Source: Enterococcus wangshanyuanii (GTDB lineage Bacteria > Bacillota > Bacilli > Lactobacillales > Enterococcaceae). From it: 64,000 bases of DNA. Positions within the stretch are counted from its first letter, which is position 1. The number at the start of each line of letters is the position of its first letter. The notes beneath the pieces are model-generated. The model saw nothing but the letters and a program-made list of their open reading frames with translations, did not search any database and was not told the DNA's origin. The DNA is taken from contig NZ_CP021874.1 of assembly GCF_002197645.1 (NCBI RefSeq), positions 2,232,001 to 2,296,000 of the forward strand, written 5' to 3'. Shown here one piece after another: positions 26,557 to 35,880 of the stretch. A program made the position numbers and the translations under genes.

Positions 26557-26957
26557 CTTATTTGCTCGAGAGTTGAGCAACGTCCTCAGCTTTTCTTTGA
26601 TTCAGCTTCTGGCGTTAGCTCTTTCGACAAATAGATAAAATCTTTTCAAAGGCTTAGAGCCCCTTTGAACGCTTTTCCTTATTTGCTCGAGAGCTGGGCA
26701 ACGCCCTCAGCTTTTCTTTGATCTAGCTTCTGGCGTTAGCTCTTTCGACAAATAGATAAAATCTTTTCAAAGGCTTAGAGCCCCTTTGAACGCTTTTCCT
26801 TATTTGCTCGAGAGCTGGGCAACGCCCTCAGCTTTTCTTTGATCCAGTTTCTGGCGTTAGCTCTTTCGACAAATAGATAAAATCTTTTCAAAGGCTTAGA
26901 GCCCCTTTGAACGCTTTTCCTTATTTGCTCGAGAGCTGGGCAACGCCCTCAGCTTTT
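26557..26957 (-). repeat. Tandem array of 121-bp units between ABC ATPase and binding protein genes
   Basis: CTTATTTGCTCGAGAG starts at 26557, 26678, 26799 and 26920, exactly 121 bp apart, giving three full units and a partial fourth that ends at the ATPase stop codon. Copies 2-4 are nearly identical; copy 1 is more diverged. Each unit is self-complementary (ATTTGCTCGAGAGC with GAGCTAACGCC...; AACGCC with GGCGTT; GGCTCTAAGCC). The minus-strand phrase AGCTGGATCAAAGAAAAGC resembles the unit junctions of the arrays at 44.3 and 57.3 kb. Confidence 0.9.
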
Positions 26958-27716
26958 CTAGCTAAAATACATGCAAAAGCGTTTGCCTTCGATTTCACAG
27001 ATTCGGATATTCATATCGTATAATTTATTCAATGTTTCTGATTGGATCACTTCATCCGTCGTGCCGTGAGTGAATAGGCGACCGTCCTTCATTGCTACGA
27101 TTTCATCTGCATAGCTGGCGGCAAAATTGATATCATGGAGTACGATGACCACCGTTTTACCAAATTCATCGACTAAGCGACGTAAGGTCTGCATCATTTG
27201 AACTGCAAAATTCATGTCTAAATTATTCAATGGTTCGTCCAGCAAAATGTAATCTGTATCCTGTGCTAAAACCATAGCAATATAGACACGCTGTAATTGA
27301 CCGCCGGATAATGTATCGATCAGCTCATCTGCTAAATCCAGCAAGCCAAGATTTTTCATCGCTTCTTCAACTTTTTCATGGTCTTCTTTTTTTAAGCGAC
27401 CTTTACTGTATGGAAACCGACCAAAGTTAACGAGTTCTCTAACAGTGATTTTTAAATTAATACCATTCGCTTGTTTCAAAATCGATAATTTCTTGGATAA
27501 TTCACTTTGCTTCCAAGTTTTGACTTCATTGTGATCTAAATAAATTTCTCCTGTATCTTTAGGAATCAAACGGCTCATCATCGAAAGTAAGGTACTTTTT
27601 CCTGCTCCATTTGGCCCAATAAAAGCGGTCAGTTTTTGTTCTGTAATCGGCAATTGAACTTCTGAGACAACAATTTTTTCACCATATCGTTTTGATACAT
27701 TTTTAATTTCGATCAT
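26958..27716 (-). CDS. Iron-siderophore ABC transporter ATPase (YclP/FecE type)
   Basis: The 252-residue ATPase has Walker A GPNGAGKST, signature DTLSGGQLQRVYIAMVLAQD, Walker B YILLDEPLNNLD and switch VVIVLHDIN. It powers uptake through the two permeases encoded just upstream, overlapping the second by four bases. The C-terminus (NIRICEIEGKRFCMYFS) ends exactly where the tandem array begins. Transcription starts at the Fur-box promoter near 29.9 kb. Confidence 0.95.
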   Translation of the reverse strand: MIEIKNVSKRYGEKIVVSEVQLPITEQKLTAFIGPNGAGKSTLLSMMSRLIPKDTGEIYLDHNEVKTWKQSELSKKLSILKQANGINLKITVRELVNFGRFPYSKGRLKKEDHEKVEEAMKNLGLLDLADELIDTLSGGQLQRVYIAMVLAQDTDYILLDEPLNNLDMNFAVQMMQTLRRLVDEFGKTVVIVLHDINFAASYADEIVAMKDGRLFTHGTTDEVIQSETLNKLYDMNIRICEIEGKRFCMYFS

Positions 27717-28681
27717 CCACGCTGCTTCCTTTCACTAATAATTTTCCCGACAAAATACAATCCGCCGCCAAACTCGATCACAATACTTAACGTCGTGTTC
27801 AGCTGAAAAACCTGTTCAACTAAAAATTGACCAAAAACAAGCAATAAAATCGACAATAAGCTGCCGCCTATAAATAAATCACGATGGCGATAGGTACCCA
27901 TCAATTGATAACTCATATTTGCTACAATAAAACCTAAAAATGTCACAGGACCAACCAATGCCGTTGACAAGCCGATCAATCCACTAATGACGGTCAGTAA
28001 GATAAATTGAAACCTTGGTACATCCACGCCTAAACTGGTTGCTTGATCATTTCCCAAATGTAAAACATCTAGAGTAGAACTCTTCATCCAAAGAAATCCA
28101 ACCAGCAAGGTGATTAAAATTCCGGCTATCAGCAAATGCTGGCTATTCACATTACCAAAGCTTGCAAACAGCTTTCCTTGAAGCAGATCATACTCATTTG
28201 GATCCATCACTACTTGTAAAAAAGTACTGATACTATTGAAAAACGTGCCTAAAATGATTCCGATCATCAATAGTAAAAATAAATCATTGCTGCCTTTACG
28301 CAATAAAAAACGGGATAATACGATACTAGCTGCGACCATCAACAAGACATTGATCAAAAAAGTCCCCACCGTTTCATTGCCTAAAAGCTGCTGCCCGCCT
28401 AATACGAAAAATAATAACGTTTGAATAAACACATATAATGAATCTAAACCCAAAATATTCGGTGTTAGAAAATGGTTTTGCGTCATAGTCTGAAAGCTGA
28501 TCGTTGAAAAAGTGGCTGCAACACCGACAAAAACAAAAGCCAATAGCTTTTTCCCTCTCAGCTCTAAAGCAAAGGCCCAGTTCCCATAAGTTTTATAGGA
28601 TAAGTAAAGCGCACAGACTGCTAGAACCGCCAAAAGCAGTACCATAATTTTTATGGTTGATGACTGGAAGAATTTTTTCAT
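27713..28681 (-). CDS. Iron-siderophore ABC transporter permease (YclO/FecD type)
   Basis: The 322-residue FecCD-family permease has about nine membrane helices and the family signature around SLGVDVPRFQFILLTVISGL and GPVTFLGFIVANMSYQLMGT. It forms half of the membrane channel with the next-upstream permease, overlapping both neighbours by four bases. The protein starts right after the stop-start overlap with the first permease. Confidence 0.93.
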   Translation of the reverse strand: MKKFFQSSTIKIMVLLLAVLAVCALYLSYKTYGNWAFALELRGKKLLAFVFVGVAATFSTISFQTMTQNHFLTPNILGLDSLYVFIQTLLFFVLGGQQLLGNETVGTFLINVLLMVAASIVLSRFLLRKGSNDLFLLLMIGIILGTFFNSISTFLQVVMDPNEYDLLQGKLFASFGNVNSQHLLIAGILITLLVGFLWMKSSTLDVLHLGNDQATSLGVDVPRFQFILLTVISGLIGLSTALVGPVTFLGFIVANMSYQLMGTYRHRDLFIGGSLLSILLLVFGQFLVEQVFQLNTTLSIVIEFGGGLYFVGKIISERKQRG

Positions 28682-29625
28682 GCTGTTTTCCTCCTCATCA
28701 ATAAAGCAATAAAAATGAAGCTGCCTAATACACCCACAACCACGCTAACAGGTATTTCGTAAGGCGCAATCACGACACGAGCCAACACATCACAAGCCAA
28801 CAAGAAAATACTTCCGCCAACGGCTGTGATCGCCAATGTATTTTTCATGTGATCTCCATATCTTAGCGAAACAAGGTTCGGCACGATGACACCTAAAAAG
28901 GGAATATTCCCAACCATGATCAGTACCACTGCACTGGATAAAGCGACGATGCCTAAGCCAAACAGCTGAACACGCTGATAATTTATACCTAAATTTGTTG
29001 CCATATCCTCGCCCATCCCAACTACTGTAAATCGATAGGCAAACAAATATGTGACGACCAATAAAGGTATCGTCAGATACAATAGCTCATAATTTCCCTT
29101 CATCACTGTAGAAAAATTTCCCTGCAGCCAAGAAGACATATTTTGAACCAATTGAAACTGATAAGCAAAAAAGGTCGCGATCGAACCAATGATATTCCCG
29201 AACATCACACCGATCAAAGGAATCATGACTTGATTTTTTGCCGGCAAAAAACGTGTTAAATAAATAAATGCCAGCGTCCCGCCAAATGCAAATAGAAATG
29301 CGACAAACGAGCGAAATAATAACGGTGCACTTGGAAAAAATATCATGACGACCAAAATCCCTAAACGCGCGCTATCCATCGTTCCTGCTGTGCTTGGAGA
29401 AACAAATTTATTTTGTGTTAAATGCTGCATGATCAAACCAGAAATACTGATCGTACTACCAGCGATCACCAAACTGATTGTTCGCGGTACCCTTGTCGTC
29501 AACAATACCAACTGTTGTTGTGCATCCCATTGAAAGAGTTGAGTCAAAGAAATATCCTTGACGCCAACGAAAATGGACGACACGATCAAAAGAAGTAGGA
29601 GAACAAATAGACCCAATTTTTTCAT
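28678..29625 (-). CDS. Iron-siderophore ABC transporter permease (YclN/FecC type)
   Basis: The 315-residue FecCD permease carries TRVPRTISLVIAGSTISISG near the N-terminus and NLGINYQRVQLFGLGIVALS with GVIVPNLVSLRYGDHMKN later. It is the first gene of the uptake operon, about 230 bp downstream of a Fur-box promoter. The other three components follow in the order permease, ATPase, repeat array, binding protein. Confidence 0.93.
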   Translation of the reverse strand: MKKLGLFVLLLLLIVSSIFVGVKDISLTQLFQWDAQQQLVLLTTRVPRTISLVIAGSTISISGLIMQHLTQNKFVSPSTAGTMDSARLGILVVMIFFPSAPLLFRSFVAFLFAFGGTLAFIYLTRFLPAKNQVMIPLIGVMFGNIIGSIATFFAYQFQLVQNMSSWLQGNFSTVMKGNYELLYLTIPLLVVTYLFAYRFTVVGMGEDMATNLGINYQRVQLFGLGIVALSSAVVLIMVGNIPFLGVIVPNLVSLRYGDHMKNTLAITAVGGSIFLLACDVLARVVIAPYEIPVSVVVGVLGSFIFIALLMRRKTA

Positions 29626-29699
29626 AAACTCTCTCCATTTTTTCTAAATATAAAACCACAAGTATCGATTAAAGCTAAGGTGGTGTTTTATAAATTTTT

Positions 29700-29855
29700 G
29701 ACTAAGTTGAACGAATATGTTCAGCTTTTCTATTGATCCAGCTTTACATACTAACTTCTCGGTAAAAAGATGACTCCTGTCTGTGCCATAGTTCGGCACA
29801 TTCATGATTCCCTATTTTCCTTTCGAAGTTGAACGAGTATGTTCAGCCTTTCTAA
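29700..29855 (-). repeat. Degraded hairpin-repeat fragments in the siderophore operon leader
   Basis: GTTGAACGAATATGTTCAGC (29705-29724) is followed by TTTTCTATTGATCCAGCTTT, whose minus-strand reading GCTGGATCAATAGAAAAGC matches the unit junction of the other arrays. A second related fragment (GTTGAACGAGTATGTTCAGC) is at 29828-29847, next to the Fur box. I read these as decayed single units in the 5' leader. Confidence 0.45.
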
Positions 29856-29856
29856 T

Positions 29857-29912
29857 TGAGAATGATTTTCATTCTTATTTATTAGTCTATGCGAAATTCA
29901 TAAGAAAAGCAA
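29857..29912 (-). promoter_or_regulatory. Fur-box promoter of the siderophore uptake operon
   Basis: On the minus strand TTGCTT (29907-29912) and TAGACT (29884-29889) are spaced by 17 bases. Just downstream is the near-palindrome GAGAATGATTTTCATTCTT (plus-strand 29858-29876), close to the Fur consensus GATAATGATTATCATTATC. Iron-loaded Fur should block transcription. Confidence 0.85.
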
Positions 29913-29974
29913 TACCTTTTTGCTATTTCAGCTTACTTAAATAACGGATAAAGTCAGTTCTTTCAAGTGTTCTA

Positions 29975-29983
29975 TGCTATAAT
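29975..29983 (+). promoter_or_regulatory. Extended -10 promoter of the YueI-family gene
   Basis: TGCTATAAT (TG at 29975-29976, TATAAT at 29978-29983) is a near-perfect extended -10 without a clear -35, about 40 bases before the start codon. Confidence 0.55.
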
Positions 29984-30022
29984 TTGTTTAAGACTACTGA
30001 ATGAAAGCAGGTTCGATATTTT

Positions 30023-30469
30023 ATGGCGCAAGATGACTTACAGAAACATTTAGATAATGCAATGTATGGCACCCCGCAGCTAAAACCAGAGGAACAGCGA
30101 AAGTACATGGGTACTTTCCGAGAACGCTGTTACCTGACAATGACCATTGCCCAAATGAAAGATTCAATAAATAAAGAACATTTCTTAAATGAAGCACAGC
30201 ACCATCCAGAAGCTTTTGTCCTTCTAAATGGCGCAATGGATATTGCCTTACAATCAAGTTACATCAAATCGATCAATGAAAGAAACATTCCCTTCACGGT
30301 GGTCAACGATTCCGTCACGAATACACCTGATTCACTGGGATTGATTTTAGCCGCAAAAGAAGCAGTCAATGTAGAAACGATCGATATCGCACAAAAATAC
30401 CCTAAAGAAAATACTTCCGATGAAAAATCACCAGTAAAAAAAGGGTTTTGGCATAATTTATTCAATTAA
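30023..30469 (+). CDS. YueI-family protein (DUF1694)
   Basis: The 148-residue cytoplasmic protein (LQKHLDNAMYGTPQLKPEEQ, FRERCYLTMTIAQMKDSINK, FTVVNDSVTNTPDSLGLILA) matches the YueI family of Firmicutes in length and in the glycine/arginine pattern of its first half. Function is not established, though the fold is reported to resemble tRNA-like or nucleotide-binding proteins in some annotations, which I cannot confirm. It is 18 bp ahead of an orphan gene and probably cotranscribed with it. The ribosome site (GAAAGCAGG) is about 12 bases upstream, slightly far. Confidence 0.8.
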   Translation: MAQDDLQKHLDNAMYGTPQLKPEEQRKYMGTFRERCYLTMTIAQMKDSINKEHFLNEAQHHPEAFVLLNGAMDIALQSSYIKSINERNIPFTVVNDSVTNTPDSLGLILAAKEAVNVETIDIAQKYPKENTSDEKSPVKKGFWHNLFN

Positions 30470-30487
30470 CGAAAGGGGTTCTTTGAA

Positions 30488-30895
30488 ATGATCGAACAAC
30501 GGTTACTGAAACAGGATTTAGCAAATGCTCTGACCGCTCACATTACCCTACTTAGAGAAGTGGAGCAGATCGAAGAAGAGCATATGGATGCTTTTACTTT
30601 TATGATGAGAAGCTTTGGTTTTATGCTGGATCACGCACCTAAAGTCATGCTTGAAGATGATAATGAGGAGCTGCATTATATGATGTTTCAATATTACAGT
30701 TTGTTAACTGAACTTAAGTATAATCTGATTCTGAACTATCCTTATGCCCGACTGTTAGGAAAAAATTTAATTGATACCCTTGCCGCTTTCCCGACAACTT
30801 ATGAACGTGAAATGAAGCAATGGTGGGAAAATAAGACTGGATTGGCAGTTGAAGAAACGAAACAGACCATCGCGATCAAAGAACTAGAATATTAA
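30488..30895 (+). CDS. Conserved-looking protein of unknown function
   Basis: The 135-residue protein is helical and acidic (VEQIEEEHMDAFTFMMRSFG, then DDNEELHYMMFQYYSLLTEL, and NYPYARLLGKNLIDTLAAFP). It has no signal peptide, membrane helix or motif that I recognise. A good ribosome site, GAAAGGGGTTCTTTGAA, precedes it. Spacing suggests an operon with the YueI-family gene. A dispersed repeat with terminator-like hairpin follows. Confidence 0.75.
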   Translation: MIEQRLLKQDLANALTAHITLLREVEQIEEEHMDAFTFMMRSFGFMLDHAPKVMLEDDNEELHYMMFQYYSLLTELKYNLILNYPYARLLGKNLIDTLAAFPTTYEREMKQWWENKTGLAVEETKQTIAIKELEY

Positions 30896-30909
30896 AAATA
30901 GTAGCTGAA

Positions 30910-31105
30910 TCAAAATAAGGCTGGACAGAAGTGTTCAACTTTTAGTTCTTTAGCAATTAGAATTTTATTAGATTCACTTTGTTCTTTGAACAATAGTGCA
31001 ACTGTATGCATCAGCTGACGTGATCGAAGTATAGCGTACGTCGTTTATTCGTTTTAAAAAGGACTAGGTCATAACTCATAGAGTTATCTCCCAGTCCTTT
31101 TACTA
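30910..31105. repeat. MITE-like dispersed element, short inverted copy
   Basis: Read on the minus strand this matches the element at 7066-7405. It has the same terminal hairpin (AAAAGGACTGGGAGATAACT, plus-strand 31054-31100), AAAACGAATAAAC, then TGTTCAAAGAACAAAGTGAA and GTTGAACACTTCTGTCCAGC at the far end, but lacks the inner ~150 bp. It fills the gap between two convergent genes, and its hairpin can terminate both. Confidence 0.65.
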
Positions 31106-31162
31106 TTTCTCTTAAAGCTTAAATTTCAAGCTTTTTTAATTGTTGCGCTAAAACGATTTCTT

Positions 31163-34100
31163 TTAATCAGTCTTCTTTTTAAGGAAAAATCGAACAGAAA
31201 GCATACTCGCCAGTAATACTAACCCGATAATCGTTAGTCCTCTTGTTTGCGTTTCTCCTGTTTTTGGAAAGACTGATTTTAACGTGCCTTTGTTATTATT
31301 TGCTAAACCACTGATGCCATACGCATAACCAGCTGAAGAAGGAACAACGCCATTAGCAGCCACTTGATTTTGACCTTTTTCTTCATTCTTGTTATTCGTA
31401 TTCGGCTGTACTTTCTTCTCGTAAATGTACGTGACGACTATTGGATCAACTCCGTATTTCCCAGCATCTGCACCTTGAACTTCCTTGAAGATATAGCCAT
31501 CAATCGCTTTCGCTTCTAATTGATAGTCTGTACCTACTAGGCCAGTTAGATTTTCAGCATTTGCTATTTCTTTTCCATTTGTATCAAGGTATTTGATAGT
31601 GATTTTCCCGATTTTTTGACTATAGATAAATGTGATTTCTTGCGTTTCTTCAGTGTAAATCCCCTGGTTGGTCCCTTTTATTTCCTTGAAAGTATAGTTA
31701 TCAATTTCCTTGATAAAGTCAGCTAAACTAATCGGCGTATTGACTGGCTGTTCGTCCATTATATCTTCTTGCAGCTTCTTCCCTGTTTCATCTTGGTAAT
31801 GGAAAATGATTTTTCCTGATTGCGCTTCTTTCGTGTAAACATATGTGACTCTTGACACGTCATCAGCGTACTGACCTTGCTCAGCTCCGACTGTCTCTTT
31901 CAAACGGTAACCCGGAATGTCTTTAGGACTTGTCTGATAATCCGTCGCGATATCTCCTGTAAAGAAATCACTGCTGATCAAAGGATGTCCTTGTTCATCT
32001 AAATAATCTACGACCAAAAGGCCGGTTCCTGTTTGCTCTTTAGTATAAACGAAAGTCACTTCCTGAGCCGTTTCTGTATATTGTCCATAGTTTTTCCCAA
32101 CGATCGATTTTAGTGTATACGTTTCAAAAATTTTGATGTCAGCATAATAAACATCATCAACAGCTCCCGTCAAAATCATATCCTCAGCCAACTGCTCTCC
32201 TTGGTCTGTTTGATAATGAACAGTGACTTGACCTTGCTTCACTGGATTCTTGCTGTAAATATAGACGATATGAGTCATTCCGATACCATAAACGCCATCC
32301 GGATTTCCGATCACTGTCTTGAAGGTATAGCCGGGAATTTCTTTGACGTCCGTATCATATGGAGTAGAGACATTATTACTAGTCAATTCACTAGGTGCGA
32401 TCGTATTGCCTTCTTCATCCTGATAATCAACAAGTAAAAATCCAACAACGATTTCTTGTGTGTTTTTAGTATAGACAAGCGTAACTTCCTGATCAGCTGC
32501 TTCAAACTGCCCGCCTATTTTCCCGCTAATTTCTTTCAGCGTATAGCCATCAAAGCTTGGTATATCTACAAAGTAAACCTCTCCTACTGTACCAGTAATT
32601 TCACTGTCCGGTGCTAGCGCTGTTTGATCCCCAAGCTGATAGTGAATAGTGACTTTTCCTTGTGGTAATGGATCTTTTTGGTACACATAAATAACGTTAG
32701 TAATCCCTTCTGTGTATGTTCCTGTTTCTGCTCCTATGACCTCTTTTAACGTGTAGCCGGGAATTGTTTTACCGATTGTTGTATAGGTCGTTCCCACTTC
32801 TTGCATCGTAACCTCATCCAGCGCTAACGGCATCCCGTTTTCATCTTGATATTGTACTAAAAGAGTGCCATTTCTTTTGACCTCTGGTGTGTAGATCAAT
32901 GTGACCTCTTGAGCCGCACTGGTAAATTTGCCGCCAGTAGTTCCTTGTACTGCTTTTAAGGTGTATCCATCAAAGGTTTTAAATTCAACAGAGTAATAAT
33001 CATCAACAGCCCCAGTTAAAACAACATCTGCTGTTAGCGGTGTTTGATCTTCTAATTGATAATGAACAGTCACTTGACCTTGCGGCAATGGGTCTTTTTT
33101 GTAAATATAGATAACCTTTTTAATGCCTGTTTCATATTTACCTGTTTCTTGGCCTTGCACTTCTTTTAGCGTATAACCAGCGATCGTTTTGGGCTGAGTG
33201 CTGTAGTCGCTGCCGATCTCGCCTAAACTAACCTCATCGCCAGCTAAAGGAGTTCCATTTTCATCCTGATATTGTGAAAGCACTGCGCCTTTTTCTTTGG
33301 TCTCTTTTACATAAATAAGAGTGATTTCTTTTGCTTCATCACTGAAAACGCCTGAAATAGAGTCGCCATCTTTCACGCCTGCAAAAGCATAACCGTCGAC
33401 TTGTTTGATATGTGCATGGTACGCTTCGTCTAAATTACCAGTCAAAGTCTCATCAGGACTTATTTTAACGAGCTGCTGGTTCTCATCATAAGTCATATAA
33501 TGAACCGTAACGGCTTCTGCTTTTTTCCAAATCGCATATAATGTTGTCTCTGGTTTTTGCGTGATGATCGCCTTACCTGGCGCGTATACTTCATCTGGCT
33601 TACTTGCTGTCTTATCCGTCGACCACCCCATAAATCGATAGCCGTCTCTAGCTGCTTTTAAATCTGTCTGAGCAGGAATCGTTCTTTCTAAACCTCCATA
33701 TCCGACTTGGTAATAGGCTGTTTGATCATCCATTTCGTAATATTCTTTTCCTTGATAATCAGTGATCGCTTCATCAAACGTAAACGTTCCGCCATTGCTG
33801 TCGTATTTGATCCAGTCCATTTCTACTGAACCAATATCTGCTTTAGCTTCCCTCGTAAAAGTTCGTTGGTCGATCGAAACATTTCGGAGATTTTCTACCT
33901 GATTATCAGCTGCTTTTTCAGGTACGATCGGAATCGTTGGAATGATTATTCGATCTTTTGACGTGCCTGCTGTGATTTGATTGTAATTATCCACCAAGTG
34001 AACCGTCATCGATCCAAACACATCCTCCACACTCACATTACTTAACGTACCGTTATCGTATCCAATATTCGTTTCTAAATTACCCGCTCCAGCAATCGTG

Positions 34101-35272
34101 GCATCTGCAATATTATTTTTTGTTGCAGTCCGAGCTTTATTTCCTACAAATAAATTATTTGCATAACGACCCGCAGAAGTGTTGGTCACATATCCTGAGC
34201 TGCCAATAGCACCACCATCATATACAGCCTGATTATTGACAAAGGTATTGTTCACATAATCAATGACTGCCTTTCGACCTTCAATAATTCCGCCATTGGC
34301 ATAGATTTGAATCGCTCCTCCGTTATTGGCTGAAAGGTCTTGCCCTAATGCTTGATTCTCATAAAAGGTGTTGTTGCTAAACATCACCCCACTGCTAAAA
34401 TTACTATTCGTTTGAATCAAAACAGCGCCGCCGTCATCACCAGCGATGTTTTTTCTAAACGTGTTTCCGTCAAATAAAATATTGGTTCCCTCAACAATAT
34501 TGAAGAAGGCAATTGCGCCGCCATCAGCTAACTTGGCACTTCCTCCATTAATTGTTTCAACCGCTTTGTTTGCTTCAAAATAATTATTTTTGAAAATAAA
34601 GTTAGCTGAAGCACTCGGTTGGAAAAAGTAAAATGCGCCACCTTCTCCACCAACATTTCCTGTACCGGCATACATGGTCTCATTTCCTACGAATCTTGAA
34701 TTGGTGACTTCTAACGTAGCCGAAAAGCCTTTGCTTGCAATTGCTCCGCCAGAATAACCTGATCCAGTATTTTTATTATTAGAAAAGGTGCTATTTTTCA
34801 AAACAGTATTTCCCGAAGTGTACAGTGCACCTCCATCATCATAACTTTGAAAATTATTCACTTTGACGTTATCTAATATAAACTTTCCTTGGTAACCACC
34901 CACTGAGATCGCCCGAACATTATTTCCTAATCCTTCTAAATCCATATTTGTCAATGTCAAACTGGCATCAGGATTACCCGTACCACTGCCATATGAAAAC
35001 AGCTGCTTTTTACTACTCGACTGTAGCGTATTGCCGTTACCGTCGATCGTAATATCATAAGCTGATTCTGTTAAACTAATGGTCGTATCTAAATCAGACG
35101 GGAAATTTTCACCTAGTCTGATCGTACGATTTCCGGGAGCTGTTTTTACAGCTTCCTGTAACTCAGATACTGTATTTACAGAGACATCATCCGCTAATAC
35201 CGTTTCCTGCCAGCCGCCTAATACGAAGATCCCCATCAACGATCCTGCTAATAGTTGCCATCCGTTTTTCAT
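31163..35272 (-). CDS. Giant cell-wall surface protein: beta-helix head, ten MucBP-like repeats, FPKTG anchor
   Basis: The 1369-residue product has a signal peptide (ending ETVLADDV). A right-handed beta-helix region follows (about 40-420) with repeated N-x-F-x-x-N and GGA-type turns such as NNGGAIQIYANGGIIEGRKA. Next comes a Listeria-Bacteroides-type repeat ending YAIWKKAE (about 490-585). Then ten repeats of about 65 residues alternate between VTVHYQ...-type and LLVQYQDENG-type units (about 586-1250). The C-terminus has FPKTGETQTRG, a hydrophobic segment and KKKTD for sortase anchoring. It is probably an adhesin binding glycans or mucin; the ligand is unknown. It appears monocistronic. Confidence 0.9.
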   Translation of the reverse strand: MKNGWQLLAGSLMGIFVLGGWQETVLADDVSVNTVSELQEAVKTAPGNRTIRLGENFPSDLDTTISLTESAYDITIDGNGNTLQSSSKKQLFSYGSGTGNPDASLTLTNMDLEGLGNNVRAISVGGYQGKFILDNVKVNNFQSYDDGGALYTSGNTVLKNSTFSNNKNTGSGYSGGAIASKGFSATLEVTNSRFVGNETMYAGTGNVGGEGGAFYFFQPSASANFIFKNNYFEANKAVETINGGSAKLADGGAIAFFNIVEGTNILFDGNTFRKNIAGDDGGAVLIQTNSNFSSGVMFSNNTFYENQALGQDLSANNGGAIQIYANGGIIEGRKAVIDYVNNTFVNNQAVYDGGAIGSSGYVTNTSAGRYANNLFVGNKARTATKNNIADATIAGAGNLETNIGYDNGTLSNVSVEDVFGSMTVHLVDNYNQITAGTSKDRIIIPTIPIVPEKAADNQVENLRNVSIDQRTFTREAKADIGSVEMDWIKYDSNGGTFTFDEAITDYQGKEYYEMDDQTAYYQVGYGGLERTIPAQTDLKAARDGYRFMGWSTDKTASKPDEVYAPGKAIITQKPETTLYAIWKKAEAVTVHYMTYDENQQLVKISPDETLTGNLDEAYHAHIKQVDGYAFAGVKDGDSISGVFSDEAKEITLIYVKETKEKGAVLSQYQDENGTPLAGDEVSLGEIGSDYSTQPKTIAGYTLKEVQGQETGKYETGIKKVIYIYKKDPLPQGQVTVHYQLEDQTPLTADVVLTGAVDDYYSVEFKTFDGYTLKAVQGTTGGKFTSAAQEVTLIYTPEVKRNGTLLVQYQDENGMPLALDEVTMQEVGTTYTTIGKTIPGYTLKEVIGAETGTYTEGITNVIYVYQKDPLPQGKVTIHYQLGDQTALAPDSEITGTVGEVYFVDIPSFDGYTLKEISGKIGGQFEAADQEVTLVYTKNTQEIVVGFLLVDYQDEEGNTIAPSELTSNNVSTPYDTDVKEIPGYTFKTVIGNPDGVYGIGMTHIVYIYSKNPVKQGQVTVHYQTDQGEQLAEDMILTGAVDDVYYADIKIFETYTLKSIVGKNYGQYTETAQEVTFVYTKEQTGTGLLVVDYLDEQGHPLISSDFFTGDIATDYQTSPKDIPGYRLKETVGAEQGQYADDVSRVTYVYTKEAQSGKIIFHYQDETGKKLQEDIMDEQPVNTPISLADFIKEIDNYTFKEIKGTNQGIYTEETQEITFIYSQKIGKITIKYLDTNGKEIANAENLTGLVGTDYQLEAKAIDGYIFKEVQGADAGKYGVDPIVVTYIYEKKVQPNTNNKNEEKGQNQVAANGVVPSSAGYAYGISGLANNNKGTLKSVFPKTGETQTRGLTIIGLVLLASMLSVRFFLKKKTD

Positions 35273-35880
35273 TCTCTCTCCCTCTTCTTTCTTATCTATT
35301 TTTGCTATTGAATCAAGACTGGTAAAAAAGAATCGATTTTTAGATATTTTCCATAAAACATCTTGATAAAACAGCAGATATTAATCTTATTTAAAAGTGA
35401 TATTTTTTATTTTTCACCATCTAGCAGCGAAAAACATATTTCTCACTACTACATCACATATTTTACACTGTTTCTCCACAGCTAAAACGACATCTTTTTT
35501 TAAAATAAAAGAAAAAATGTCATTTAAATTTTAAATATTATTCATAAAATAAAAAAAGAGGATAAGAAAATATATTTGGCTCCAAGGAATAAGAAGGAAC
35601 TGTTTTTTTCGCTGTTTATTTGGAAATAGAGTCGCGTTTCTTTTTTTTCGTGAAAAAAAAAGCGAAACAAAACTAAAAATCAGTTTTGTTTCGCTCTCTA
35701 TACTCGGATAAACGATGAGAAAAAAACTATCCCTTCGGAAATAAGCCGAAATTACTGTAAAACACAATGAGGAACGAGTTGATGCTTTCTCGTCAAAGAC
35801 GTTGCAGATAAACAGTACTACACAGTTTCTATCGGAGCTAAACCCTTTTGTCTCAGTCTCATTGCCTATCTTTTCTATTT
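35273..35880. other. Gene-free interval between the surface protein and gshF, with a hairpin and a repeat fragment
   Basis: It contains an AT-rich stretch probably holding the surface-protein promoter. A perfect 13-bp hairpin (GCGAAACAAAACT at 35662-35674 with AGTTTTGTTTCGC at 35682-35694) is preceded by a second imperfect poly-A/T stem. A right-half fragment of the MITE-like element lies at 35728-35870 (CGGAAATAAGCCGAAATTAC, GTTGATGCTTTCTCGTCAAAG). The 78-codon minus-strand ORF at 35531-35767 is Lys/Phe/Ser-rich low-complexity without a ribosome site. Confidence 0.55.
35662..35697. terminator. Strong hairpin, probable terminator or processing site
   Basis: A perfect 13-bp stem with a seven-base loop is preceded by an A run; on the minus strand it is followed by TTTTTTTTTC. 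It could therefore terminate minus-strand RNA from gshF, though it lies about 190 bp beyond the gshF stop. Confidence 0.6.

Noticed and set aside
26557..26957. CRISPR array
   Set aside because: The repeats are 121 bp and contiguous, with no unique spacers and no cas genes nearby.
29700..29855. Second Fur box in the siderophore leader
   Set aside because: The GTTGAACG.. fragments have dyad symmetry but do not fit the Fur consensus; they match the hairpin-repeat family.
35531..35767. 78-codon minus-strand ORF
   Set aside because: Phe/Ser/Lys-rich low-complexity translation across AT-rich hairpins, no ribosome site.
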